A DNA stretch of 64,000 nt from Collinsella sp. (lineage in GTDB: Bacteria > Actinomycetota > Coriobacteriia > Coriobacteriales > Coriobacteriaceae): positions 38,316 to 102,315 of the forward strand of contig DXZQ01000003.1 of NCBI GenBank assembly GCA_019419585.1, in the 5' to 3' direction. Shown one piece after another: positions 52,726 to 61,425 of this stretch; the first letter of the stretch is position 1, and each line of letters begins with the position of its first letter. The notes beneath the pieces were generated by a model. That model saw only the letters and a list, made by a program, of their open reading frames with translations. It ran no database searches and was not told the DNA's origin. The translations under genes were made by a program, and so were the position numbers.

Positions 52726-55443
52726 ATGGCAGCAACGGATATCGAGCGCGGACTCTCGACCGCCGAGGTCGAGGAGCGCATCGCCGCCGGTAAGATCAAC
52801 CGCAACATGGAGCTCAAGACCAAGTCGGTCAAAGAGCTCATCATCGAGAACCTCTGCACGCTGTTCAATTTGATCAACGTGATCTTGGCGTTCCTGGTCA
52901 TTTTGACCGGTTCGTTTAAGAATCTGACGTTCCTGTTCGTGGTGTTCCTCAATACCGCTATTGGCGTCATTCAGTCCATGCGTTCCAAAAAGATGGTCGA
53001 TAAGCTCACGCTGCTGACCTCCAAGAAGGCCATCGCGGTGCGCGACGGCTCCGAGGTGGAGCTCGACCTGGACCAGATCGTGCTCGACGACATCATCCGC
53101 CTGGGGCGCGGCGACCAGATCCCCGCTGACGCCGTGGTGGTTTCGGGCGAGGCGCTCGTGAACGAGAGCCTGCTGACGGGCGAGAGCGATCTTATTAAGA
53201 AACAGCCCGGTTCCGAGCTCATGAGCGGCAGCTTTATCGACTCGGGTCTGCTGCGCGCCCGCGTGATCCATGTCGGCGCCGACAACTACGTGGCCAAAAT
53301 TAATAACGAGGCCAAGTACGTCAAAAAGGTCAATTCCGAGATCATGAACGCGCTCAACGCCATCGTGCGCTTTGCGAGCATCATCATGATCCCGCTCGGT
53401 TTGGCGTTGTTTGCCTCGAGCGTGAGCGAGCTGTGGGATGCCGCGGGAACCCCAGGCAATAGCGCGCTTTCGTGGTGCTTCTCCGAGCTGTTGGCTGGTC
53501 ATGTGCCTTCGTCGGCGCTGCTGTCCACGGTGGGCGCCCTGCTGGGCATGATCCCGCAAGGCCTGGTGCTGCTGACCTCGTCGGTGCTCGCCATCGCCAC
53601 GGTGCGCCTGGCCCGCCGCAAGGTACTCGCGCAGCAGCTCTACTGCATTGAGACGCTCGCGCGTGTCGACGTGCTGTGCCTGGACAAGACGGGCACCATC
53701 ACGTCGGGCCGCATGGAGGTCGAGGGTACCTATCCGCTGCCGGTCGAGGGTATGGGTGCGGGGGAGGGCGACGCCGCCGTTCCCGTCGATACCACGGTGC
53801 TCGATTTTGCGCTGGCTAACGTCGCACGTGCGACCTCGGCCGATGCCAACGAGACCTGTCAGGCGCTGCTCAACTATTACGCCGACCGTCCGGTCGAGGT
53901 GTCTGAGCCGCTGTCGGTCATTCCGTTCTCGTCTTCCAAAAAGTGGAGCGGCGCGTCGTTTGCACAGGGCTCATATGTGATGGGTGCGGCGCAGTTTGTG
54001 CTCTCTGATCGTGCGTTTGCCCAGGTCGAGAACCGTGTCGCCGAACTTGCCGACACCTGCCGCGTGCTTGTGGTGGCCTGCGTGGACGGCTTTACGCCCG
54101 ATGGCGATATGGTGGGCGAGGCCGAGCCCGTGGGCTTTGTGACCATACGCGACGAGATCCGTACCTCGGCGGCCGAGACCATCGGCTACTTTAACGAGCA
54201 GGGCGTGACTCTCAACGTGATCAGTGGCGACGACCCGCGTACGGTGTCGTCGATCGCGCGCGTGGTGGGCGTGCCGGGGGCGGACGCTTATGTGGACGCC
54301 ACGACGCTCGATACGCCGGCCAAGCTCGATGCCGCAGTGGACCGCTACCATGTCTTTGGTCGTGTGACCCCGCAGCAGAAGCGCGAGCTCGTGCAGGCGC
54401 TCAAGCGCCGCGAGCACACCGTGGCCATGACAGGCGACGGCGTCAACGACGTGCTGGCGCTCAAGGAGGCCGACTGCTCCGTGGCCATGGCGGCCGGCTC
54501 CGATGCCGCGCGTAACGTGGCCGAGATCGTGCTCGTCGACAACGACTTTGCCTCGATGCCCGCCGTGGTGGCCGAGGGCCGTCGCTCCATCAACAACCTG
54601 CAGCGTTCGGCTTCGCTGTTCCTGAATAAGACGCTGTTCTCGATGGGCCTGGCGGCGCTGTGCATCGCACTGCCGCCGTACCCTTTCGAGCCGATTCAGA
54701 TGACGCTCATCAACTTCTTCTGCATTGGCGCGCCGGGCTTTGTGTTGGGCCTGGAGCCCAACAATGCTCGCGTGAAGGGGTCGTTCCTGACGAACGTGCT
54801 CAAGCGGGCACTGCCGGCGTCGCTTGCGGTCATTTTGGCCGCGGCGCTCGATATCTTTGTGGCGCGCGTGTTCGGCTTTAACCAGCTCACGCTGTCTACG
54901 ATGTGCCTACTTACGTCGTGCGCGGCGAGTGTCAGCCTGATCTGGCGTATCTCGCAGCCCCTCACGCCCTTACGTGTGGCGCTCTTTGTGTTTGTAGTTG
55001 CCGGCATCCTGACGGGCGTTATCGGATTCCCGAAGCTGCTGTCTATTGCCAACCTGTCGATGGGCCAGATGGTTATCTTGGCTGTCATCGTGGTCATCAC
55101 CTGCTCGGTGTTCTTTAAGCTCGCCACGATGATGGATTCGCTCAAGCCGCGTCGTCGTCATGCCGCAACTGGTTTTGGCCGCGGTGTGCGCGTCCGCTTG
55201 GGTCGCGGTGGCGGCAAGGTGAGCTCGACGGGTTCGACGGCCGAGCGTTTTGCCAAGCGCGTCGCCGCCGACATGGCGCAGCGCCGCGAAGCTCGCACCG
55301 TTCGTGAGGCCGAGGCCCGCGCACTCGAGGGCGTGGCCCAGGCCCAGTCCAAGAAAAAGAAGAGTACCGGAGTCAAGCGCTCCCGCGTAACCAAGTCCGC
55401 CCAAGGCATCAAAGTCTCGATGCCGAGCAAAAAGAAGAAGTAA
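52726..55443 (+). CDS. Cation-transporting P-type ATPase (CtpE-like)
   Basis: About 905 residues from the ATG at 52726; an in-frame GTG at 52711 is an alternative. Actuator motif LLTGESD near residue 148, the membrane-helix motif GMIPQGLVLL, phosphorylation motif CLDKTGTITSGRM near 322, and hinge TGDGVNDVLALKEADCSVAMAAG near 568 are all intact. The pattern IPQGLVLLTSSVLAIA followed by LARVDVLCLDKTGT resembles mycobacterial CtpE and related Ca2+/divalent-cation pumps rather than copper pumps; no N-terminal metal-binding Cys motif is present. The C-terminal ~95 residues are a strongly basic, Arg/Lys/Ala-rich cytoplasmic tail ending in KKKK, not typical of the family. Confidence 0.88.
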   Translation: MAATDIERGLSTAEVEERIAAGKINRNMELKTKSVKELIIENLCTLFNLINVILAFLVILTGSFKNLTFLFVVFLNTAIGVIQSMRSKKMVDKLTLLTSKKAIAVRDGSEVELDLDQIVLDDIIRLGRGDQIPADAVVVSGEALVNESLLTGESDLIKKQPGSELMSGSFIDSGLLRARVIHVGADNYVAKINNEAKYVKKVNSEIMNALNAIVRFASIIMIPLGLALFASSVSELWDAAGTPGNSALSWCFSELLAGHVPSSALLSTVGALLGMIPQGLVLLTSSVLAIATVRLARRKVLAQQLYCIETLARVDVLCLDKTGTITSGRMEVEGTYPLPVEGMGAGEGDAAVPVDTTVLDFALANVARATSADANETCQALLNYYADRPVEVSEPLSVIPFSSSKKWSGASFAQGSYVMGAAQFVLSDRAFAQVENRVAELADTCRVLVVACVDGFTPDGDMVGEAEPVGFVTIRDEIRTSAAETIGYFNEQGVTLNVISGDDPRTVSSIARVVGVPGADAYVDATTLDTPAKLDAAVDRYHVFGRVTPQQKRELVQALKRREHTVAMTGDGVNDVLALKEADCSVAMAAGSDAARNVAEIVLVDNDFASMPAVVAEGRRSINNLQRSASLFLNKTLFSMGLAALCIALPPYPFEPIQMTLINFFCIGAPGFVLGLEPNNARVKGSFLTNVLKRALPASLAVILAAALDIFVARVFGFNQLTLSTMCLLTSCAASVSLIWRISQPLTPLRVALFVFVVAGILTGVIGFPKLLSIANLSMGQMVILAVIVVITCSVFFKLATMMDSLKPRRRHAATGFGRGVRVRLGRGGGKVSSTGSTAERFAKRVAADMAQRREARTVREAEARALEGVAQAQSKKKKSTGVKRSRVTKSAQGIKVSMPSKKKK

Positions 55444-55546
55444 CTACGCGCCCTGGCGATGTTGAATTGGCGCCTTGCTCCTGTGGGGCCTTGGCGATGT
55501 TATGCTCTAACCTCGATTGTTTGAATTGCTTCGAAAAGAGGATGCC

Positions 55547-56689
55547 GTGATCTGTCCGCATTGCCTTAAGACCATCGAGGACGGCGCCTCGTTCTGCCCC
55601 TACTGCAACGCCTATGTGGGTCCGGGCGATGGTCCCGAGCACACCGAGTTCGTGTTCTGTGAGGGCTGCGGTGCCCGTCTTTCTCCGCATGATCGTACGT
55701 GCCCCAAATGCGGACGCCCCGCTCCGGGTATCCTCTCCGAGGACGCGGCCGCATCCGACCTGGCAGCGGGCCGCACGGCGGGCTTTCCGCGCCTAACGCA
55801 AGAGCAGATCGATACCGAGGTGCCGCATGCGCCGGCCTCTGCCGCTGCGGTGCTTTCGGACGCCGCCGACCCCAATGAGACCTGCGTGCTGCCAGCTTTC
55901 GATAAGGATTTCGGTATCCCCAAGGTCGATATTCCCATGCCCGTTTCCCTGCATGACGATGCTCAAAAACCCAAGCGCAAGGTGCACCCCGACGAGGACG
56001 CCTATCACAAGCACAAGCGTCATATTCCCAAGCCGCTTATCGTAATCGCGGTCCTTGCCGTCGTTTGCGGCGGTGCCTATTGGTTCGTGACGACCGATCC
56101 CATGGGTGTTATGCCCGGCTTCTACGACCAGTTTGGCCAAGCTGCACAGACCACCTTCCCCACGCGCCAAAAGGGCGAGGCCACTGAGGACGATACCAAG
56201 CAGGACGATTCTGCGGAGGTGGTCCAGGAAGAAACCGTGCTCACCGATGATCAACTCTATACCAGGCTCGACGGTCTGTATCAGACCATCGTGTCCTACG
56301 CTGACGAGGACCAGATCGGCGAGGTCATCGATTCCTTTAACAACGGCTATCTCCGAACGCCGCTGTCCACCCGTCAGGAGCTGTCGCAGAGTGCCTACGC
56401 CCTGCGCGACCAGATCAAAAAGACGCAAGATGAGCTCAACAACCTTAAGTACCAGGACGATACGGTCTATGCGGATGACATCGCCCACTTAAAGCAGCTT
56501 GCCGAGTGGATGTATGAGCGCGTTGACGTGATCTGCCAGAGCTGGGATATCTCGCTGGCCATTCCCGATGGCGAGTCGATGAGTTCCCACCAAAGCGAGA
56601 TCCTGGCGCCCATCGCGCAGGGTGGCAACAGCGCGCTGAACCAGTACGATGCCAATGTGGGTTCCTGGAAGCCGCAGCAGCGTTCCTAA
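55547..56689 (+). CDS. Zinc-ribbon membrane protein of unknown function
   Basis: 380 residues from the GTG at 55547 (AGAGG upstream). Two zinc ribbons at the N-terminus, CPHC-CPYC and CEGC-CPKC (residues ~3-55), then an acidic linker, one membrane helix (PLIVIAVLAVVCGGAYWFV, ~165-185) and an extracellular helical domain of about 190 residues. The layout (cytosolic zinc ribbon, one helix, outer domain) is common in actinobacteria and Firmicutes; the outer domain was not recognised. No obvious operon partner, though it points the same way as the shape genes. Confidence 0.7.
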   Translation: MICPHCLKTIEDGASFCPYCNAYVGPGDGPEHTEFVFCEGCGARLSPHDRTCPKCGRPAPGILSEDAAASDLAAGRTAGFPRLTQEQIDTEVPHAPASAAAVLSDAADPNETCVLPAFDKDFGIPKVDIPMPVSLHDDAQKPKRKVHPDEDAYHKHKRHIPKPLIVIAVLAVVCGGAYWFVTTDPMGVMPGFYDQFGQAAQTTFPTRQKGEATEDDTKQDDSAEVVQEETVLTDDQLYTRLDGLYQTIVSYADEDQIGEVIDSFNNGYLRTPLSTRQELSQSAYALRDQIKKTQDELNNLKYQDDTVYADDIAHLKQLAEWMYERVDVICQSWDISLAIPDGESMSSHQSEILAPIAQGGNSALNQYDANVGSWKPQQRS

Positions 56690-56796
56690 AATTAGTTCGC
56701 CATAGTCGGCATAACCTACGTGCGCAATTGATGTAAGCCCGTGCTTATTGCTACAATTCGTACAAATATGCTTTAAACGCACGAGGAAGGAACCAC

Positions 56797-57339
56797 ATGT
56801 TTGGTTTTAAGAAAGAGCTCTACACGCCCGAGTATCAGCTTGCCGGCGACGAGTGCGCTGTAATCGAGACGTCGAAGGGTACCATCAAGGTCAAGTTTGA
56901 CGGCGAGGGCGCTCCCATTCATGTCGCGAACTTCTGCGAGCTTTCCACGATGGGCTTCTATGATGGCCTTAAGTTCCATCGCTATGTGCCCGGTTTTGTT
57001 ATCCAGGGCGGCGACCCCAATACCCGCGACATGTCCGGCGCCGACGTCGCTGCCGGTCTTGAGGGCCCCGACGGCATGCCCGGTACCGGTGGCCCCGGCT
57101 ACTGCATCAAGGGCGAGTTTGCCACCAATCCGCGCAACAGCCATGTCGATGGCGCCCTTGCCATGGCACGCTCCATGGATCCCGATTCCGCGGGTTCGCA
57201 GTTCTACTTCTGCCTGGGTGCCCAGCATAACCTCGATTCTGGTTACACCGTCTTTGGTACCACGGTCGAGGGTCTCGATGTGATTTCGCAGCTGCGTGCC
57301 GGCGACGAGATCGTCCATGTCGAGATCGTTCACGAGTAA
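56797..57339 (+). CDS. Peptidyl-prolyl cis-trans isomerase, cyclophilin type
   Basis: 180 residues; ATG after AGGAAGG. Cyclophilin core: VIETSKGTIKVKF, FHRYVPGFVIQGGDP (active-site Arg, Phe, Gln), GALAMARSMDPDSAGSQFYFCLG and YTVFGTTVEG. No signal peptide, so it acts in the cytosol. Assists protein folding. A short gap separates it from the TPR gene, which it probably precedes in one transcript. Confidence 0.93.
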   Translation: MFGFKKELYTPEYQLAGDECAVIETSKGTIKVKFDGEGAPIHVANFCELSTMGFYDGLKFHRYVPGFVIQGGDPNTRDMSGADVAAGLEGPDGMPGTGGPGYCIKGEFATNPRNSHVDGALAMARSMDPDSAGSQFYFCLGAQHNLDSGYTVFGTTVEGLDVISQLRAGDEIVHVEIVHE

Positions 57340-57350
57340 AGGGGACTTCC

Positions 57351-58655
57351 TTGAATAGCCAGCTGATCCAACAGGGCCGCGCCGCTTACCGCGCGGGTGA
57401 TTTTTCCGCTGCAGCCCAGATGCTTGGGGCGGCAAAGACTCCCGATGAGATTATGGGCGAGGCCGATCACCTTCGTGGCAACGCCTTGATGCACCTTGGC
57501 ATGTATGCCGAGGCCGCCGAGGCCTATGCCGCCGCCCTCAACGACGGTACCTACGGCAAGCGCGGCGCGCTGCTCACCAACCGCGGCAAGGCGCTCGCCG
57601 CCGTGGGCGACTACACGACGGCCGCTCAGGCTTTCTCTGCCGCTACGCAGGATGCTTCCTATGCCACGCCGTTCAAGGCCTATCTGGGCCTGGGCAATGC
57701 GCTGTTCCAGTCGGGCGACTATGCCAACGCGGGAACCGCCTTCCGTCAGGCTGCCATCGACGGCGCCAATCCGGCTCCTGCCGCCGCACTCGGCGAGCTC
57801 GGTCGTTGCTTCATTAAGCTCGGCCGTCCGGCGGATGCCGTGGAGACTTATCGCACGGCTATCGACTTTGCCGGCCCCCGCGACGACACGCGTGCGCTCA
57901 ACGCCGGCATGGGTCAGGCGCTTTCTGCCGCCGGCCGTCCCTCCGACGCACTCGACGCCTTTAATGCCGCTACTGCCGATGGCATCTACCAGCTCACCTC
58001 CGAGCAGGCCGATGAGCTTGCCCGCGTGCAGGATTCGCTTGCCGCGCTGTCTGCCCAGACGGCTATGGCCACGGCTCCGGCGCCCGCGATGGACGCTCCT
58101 GCCGTCGATCCGCTCGATCCTACGGGCGCGACCGGTCAGTTTATGCCTGATCCCTCGGACACCGGCTTCTTTACGCTGTCCGAGTCCGAGATGGTCCAGC
58201 AGGACCGTCAGGATCGCAAGCAGGCCAAGGTCCGTCGTCGCCATCGCCATACGGGTCTCAAAGTCTTCATCGTGCTGCTTCTGCTCATTTTGATCGCCGC
58301 GGGCGGTCTGGGCTTTGCCTACACGCGCGGCTTTGGCTTCCCGTCTCAGGAGTCTGTCGTTACCGATCTGTTCCAGGCTGCCGGCGACGGTGACGCCGCA
58401 AAGGCCGAGTCTTGCCTGGCCTCGAGCCTGTCCGAGGACGCTAAGTCGATGATCATCTCCTCGATTCCGCAGGGTGCCACCGTGTCCGTCGAGGGCATGG
58501 ATCAGTCCATGACCGAGACGACCGCCAAGGTGAAGGCATCGCTGTCCAAGGGCGGCGTGCAGGAGTACACCGTCAAATTCGTGCGCTCCGACAACCATAT
58601 CGGCTGGGCCGTTTCTTCGCTCGATATGGATTTCTCGGCTGCTGACAACCAGTAG
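57351..58655 (+). CDS. TPR-repeat membrane protein
   Basis: 434 residues from a TTG behind AAAGGGG. Residues ~1-235 are tetratricopeptide-like repeats (DFSAAAQML, YAEAAEAYAAALNDG, DYTTAAQAFSAA, DYANAGTAFRQAA, PADAVETYRTAI, PSDALDAFNAA). A Pro/Asp linker, a basic stretch (KVRRRHRHTG), one membrane helix (VFIVLLLLILIAAGGLGFAY, ~305-325) and a small outer domain (VVTDLFQAAGDGDAAKAESCL, DUF4878-like) follow. Protein-protein scaffold in the membrane; partner unknown, but adjacency to mreB suggests a link to growth. Confidence 0.75.
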   Translation: MNSQLIQQGRAAYRAGDFSAAAQMLGAAKTPDEIMGEADHLRGNALMHLGMYAEAAEAYAAALNDGTYGKRGALLTNRGKALAAVGDYTTAAQAFSAATQDASYATPFKAYLGLGNALFQSGDYANAGTAFRQAAIDGANPAPAAALGELGRCFIKLGRPADAVETYRTAIDFAGPRDDTRALNAGMGQALSAAGRPSDALDAFNAATADGIYQLTSEQADELARVQDSLAALSAQTAMATAPAPAMDAPAVDPLDPTGATGQFMPDPSDTGFFTLSESEMVQQDRQDRKQAKVRRRHRHTGLKVFIVLLLLILIAAGGLGFAYTRGFGFPSQESVVTDLFQAAGDGDAAKAESCLASSLSEDAKSMIISSIPQGATVSVEGMDQSMTETTAKVKASLSKGGVQEYTVKFVRSDNHIGWAVSSLDMDFSAADNQ

Positions 58656-58677
58656 TGACCTTATGGGATTTAGCTTT

Positions 58678-58710
58678 GCCCGGCGCTTCACCGCAAGTGA
58701 GGTGCCGGGC
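58678..58710 (+). terminator. Hairpin before mreB
   Basis: GCCCGGC-TTCAC and GTGA-GCCGGGC pair around CGCAA; few Ts follow, so it may be weak. Confidence 0.4.
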
Positions 58711-58770
58711 TTGCGCTAGTATGATGAGCTAGTAGTTTTCCAGCAATCATCCAACACATCAGGAGTTGCG

Positions 58771-59814
58771 TTGTTTTCTTTGATGGATATGTTCTTCGGT
58801 AGCTATGCGGGCGATCTTGCCATCGACCTCGGCACCGCAAATACGCTTGTCTCCGTGCGCGGCAAGGGCATCGTTATTCGCGAGCCCTCTGTTGTCGCCA
58901 TCGACAAGAACGACGAGCGCATCCTGGCGGTCGGTATCGAGGCAAAGCGCATGCTCGGCCGTACGCCCGGCAACATCGTGGCCGTTCGTCCCCTGAAGGA
59001 CGGCGTCATCGCCGACTTCGATGTTACCGAGGCCATGCTTCGCTACTTTATCGACAAGGCGTCCGAGAAGCGCTATCCGTGGACTCCGCGTCCGCGTGTT
59101 GTCGTCTGCGTTCCCTCCGGTGTCACGTCGGTCGAGAAGCGCGCTGTCTTTGAGGCCACGATCCAGGCCGGCGCCCGCCAGGCCTATCTGATCGAAGAGC
59201 CTATGGCAGCTGCTATCGGCGCCGACCTGCCCGTCGAGGAACCCACCGGCTCCATGGTCATCGACATCGGCGGCGGTACCACCGAGGTTGCCGTTATCGC
59301 TATGGGCGGCATCGTCGTTTCGCAGTCCATTCGTATTGCCGGTGACGAGTTCGATCAGGCCATCCTCACGCACGTTCGCGATGCCTACAACCTGGCCATC
59401 GGCGAGCGTACGGCAGAGGACATCAAGATCAAGGTCGGCTCCGCCGTGCCGCTCAAGGATGAGCTCGACGTCGAGGTCAACGGCCGCGACGTGATCACCG
59501 GTCTGCCCAAGACCGTGCGCATCGAGAGCGAGGAGATTCGTCGCGCACTCAACAAGCCGCTCGACGAGATGGCCAAGGCCGTCAAGGACGCACTCGACGC
59601 TACGCCTCCCGATCTTGCCTCGGACCTTATGTACTACGGCATTTTGCTGACTGGTGGCGGCGCGCTGCTGCGCGGTCTCGACGTGCGCCTGCGCGATGAG
59701 ACCGGCGTTTCGGTCAATGTTAGCCCTACGGCGCTCGATAACGTTGTTAACGGCTGTGCCCGCGTGCTCGAGGCCAATGCGTTTGATGGCGGCTTCGTCC
59801 AGACCAATGCTTAA
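58771..59814 (+). CDS. mreB: Rod-shape-determining actin homologue MreB
   Basis: 347 residues from a TTG with CAGGAG upstream. Actin-fold motifs: DLAIDLGTANTLV (phosphate 1), GGGTTEVAVIAMGG (phosphate 2), and ILLTGGGALLRGLD (adenosine), plus IEEPMAAAIGADLPV. Forms membrane-bound filaments that guide the elongasome. First gene of mreBCD-PBP2-rodA. Its presence implies rod-type lateral growth, which fits Coriobacteriia rather than polar-growing actinobacteria. Confidence 0.97.
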   Translation: MFSLMDMFFGSYAGDLAIDLGTANTLVSVRGKGIVIREPSVVAIDKNDERILAVGIEAKRMLGRTPGNIVAVRPLKDGVIADFDVTEAMLRYFIDKASEKRYPWTPRPRVVVCVPSGVTSVEKRAVFEATIQAGARQAYLIEEPMAAAIGADLPVEEPTGSMVIDIGGGTTEVAVIAMGGIVVSQSIRIAGDEFDQAILTHVRDAYNLAIGERTAEDIKIKVGSAVPLKDELDVEVNGRDVITGLPKTVRIESEEIRRALNKPLDEMAKAVKDALDATPPDLASDLMYYGILLTGGGALLRGLDVRLRDETGVSVNVSPTALDNVVNGCARVLEANAFDGGFVQTNA

Positions 59815-59835
59815 TTTCCAAAAGGTGGATTCCAT

Positions 59836-60834
59836 TTGGCACGATCTTCGGGTTTCTCCACAAATCTGAATACCAAGCGACAATCAACGGGTATGCGCCC
59901 GTTGATTGTTTTCAGCCTGATTTCGGTGTTGCTGCTCACGTTTTATATTCGTGAGGGCGAGGCAGGACCGATTCATGCCGTGCGCTCGGGCGTGACGACG
60001 ATTACCTCGCCGGTGCGCTTTGTGGGCTCGGCTGTGGCGGCTCCCTTCAATGCGATCGGTAACGTGTTCTCTAACCTTACGGCGTCGCAGGACACGCTTG
60101 ACGAGCTTAAGAAGCAAAACGAGGAACTGACCTCTAAGGTTGCTGAGCTCTCCGAGGCTCAAAAGACCGCCGAGCGTCTGGAGGGGCTGGTCGGCCTGCA
60201 GTCGACCTATAACCTCAAATCGACCGCTGCTCGTATCGTTGGTGCCTCCGGCGATGCCTGGACCTCGACCGTTACCATCGACAAGGGCTCTGCCGACGGC
60301 CTTGCCATCAACATGCCCGTGACGAGTTCTGCCGGTGTTATCGGCCAGATTATCGAGGTATCGGCCAAGACCTCTACCGTGCGCCTGATTGGCGACGAGA
60401 ACTCCGGCGTATCCGCCATGGTGCAGGACACGCGCGCCCAGGGTATGCTGCAGGGTCAGGCTGACGGCACGCTGCGTCTTGAGTACGTGAGCGTCGACTC
60501 CGATGTTAAGGTTGGCGACATCATCGTGACCTCGGGCATTGGCGGTGTGTTCCCCAAGGGCCTTCCGCTCGGCACCGTCTCGTCGGTTGAGAAATCGGCA
60601 AACGACGTGTACTACACCATTGTGGTACGCGCCCAGACGACGGCCGAGAACAACGAGGAAGTGCTGGTCATCACCTCGCTGACCGACGAACAGTCGGCCT
60701 CGGATGAGGACGTGAGCACCGCTAATAGCACGCCGCAGGGAACGTCGCGCGATGCTGCGACCAAGACGAAGGACGAGAGCTCGGATGACGGTTCCGACAC
60801 GTCCGAGACGACCGATTCCGGCTCGAGCGAATAG
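59836..60834 (+). CDS. mreC: Rod-shape-determining protein MreC
   Basis: 332 residues from a TTG after AAAGGTGG. One N-terminal helix (PLIVFSLISVLLLTFYI, ~22-38), a coiled coil (TLDELKKQNEELTSKVAELSEAQ, ~90-115), then the beta-barrel domain with VTIDKGSADGLAINMPV, GQIIEVS and VTSGIGGVFPKGLPLG. The last ~45 residues are a Ser/Asp/Thr-rich tail not found in all relatives. Scaffold between MreB/MreD and the class B PBP outside the membrane. Confidence 0.94.
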   Translation: MARSSGFSTNLNTKRQSTGMRPLIVFSLISVLLLTFYIREGEAGPIHAVRSGVTTITSPVRFVGSAVAAPFNAIGNVFSNLTASQDTLDELKKQNEELTSKVAELSEAQKTAERLEGLVGLQSTYNLKSTAARIVGASGDAWTSTVTIDKGSADGLAINMPVTSSAGVIGQIIEVSAKTSTVRLIGDENSGVSAMVQDTRAQGMLQGQADGTLRLEYVSVDSDVKVGDIIVTSGIGGVFPKGLPLGTVSSVEKSANDVYYTIVVRAQTTAENNEEVLVITSLTDEQSASDEDVSTANSTPQGTSRDAATKTKDESSDDGSDTSETTDSGSSE

Positions 60835-60839
60835 GGGGC

Positions 60840-61412
60840 ATGTCCATGGATCTACACGAGCAGGGGATGAGCTCCCGCACGTTTGTAATCGCCGCCATCG
60901 TGTGCGTGCTGCTGCAGGCAGGCCTGGCACCGCAGATCTCCATTGCGGGCGGTCGCGTCAACTTTATGATTATCCTGGTGTGCCTAAGCGTGTTCTCGGG
61001 CGACCCGACCCGTGCCGTCGTGTGCGGTTTTTGCAGCGGCTTGTTTTATGACCTGTCCGCTGCCGTGCCGGTGGGAGTTATGTCGCTCCTGCTGACCGTG
61101 GGTTCTTTTGCCCTGGTGCACAGCGCTGCCGGTCAAACGAGCGGTACCCCGAGTGCGCGCGGCATCACTGTGGGCGCCTTTGCGCTCGTCATTAATGTGA
61201 TCTACAGCATCATCTTGCTGTTTATGGGTATGGAGACGAGCTTTGTCGTGGCGATCTTCGGCCATGCGCTGCCGTCTTCGATCCTGACGGGTCTGGTTGC
61301 CATTCCGTTTTTGATGTCCGGCGTCGTGCCGCAGTCCGGTTATGGATTCTCCGCACGTGGCGGACGCCAGACGGGCATGCGCTTTAAGCCCAAGACCCGT
61401 AAGCTCAAATAG
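60840..61412 (+). CDS. mreD: Rod-shape-determining protein MreD
   Basis: 190 residues; ATG at 60840, with another at 60846. Five or so hydrophobic helices, including FVIAAIVCVLLQAGLAPQI and a GFCSGLFYDLSAAVPVGVMSLLL segment typical of MreD. Basic cytoplasmic end. Small membrane subunit of the elongasome. Five bases after mreC. Confidence 0.9.
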   Translation: MSMDLHEQGMSSRTFVIAAIVCVLLQAGLAPQISIAGGRVNFMIILVCLSVFSGDPTRAVVCGFCSGLFYDLSAAVPVGVMSLLLTVGSFALVHSAAGQTSGTPSARGITVGAFALVINVIYSIILLFMGMETSFVVAIFGHALPSSILTGLVAIPFLMSGVVPQSGYGFSARGGRQTGMRFKPKTRKLK

Positions 61413-61425
61413 GGGAGGCCCGTAG

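Noticed and set aside
57330..59883. Long minus-strand open frames opposite the TPR gene and mreB
   Set aside because: Antisense shadows of GC-rich genes; mreB and the TPR repeats are clear on the plus strand.
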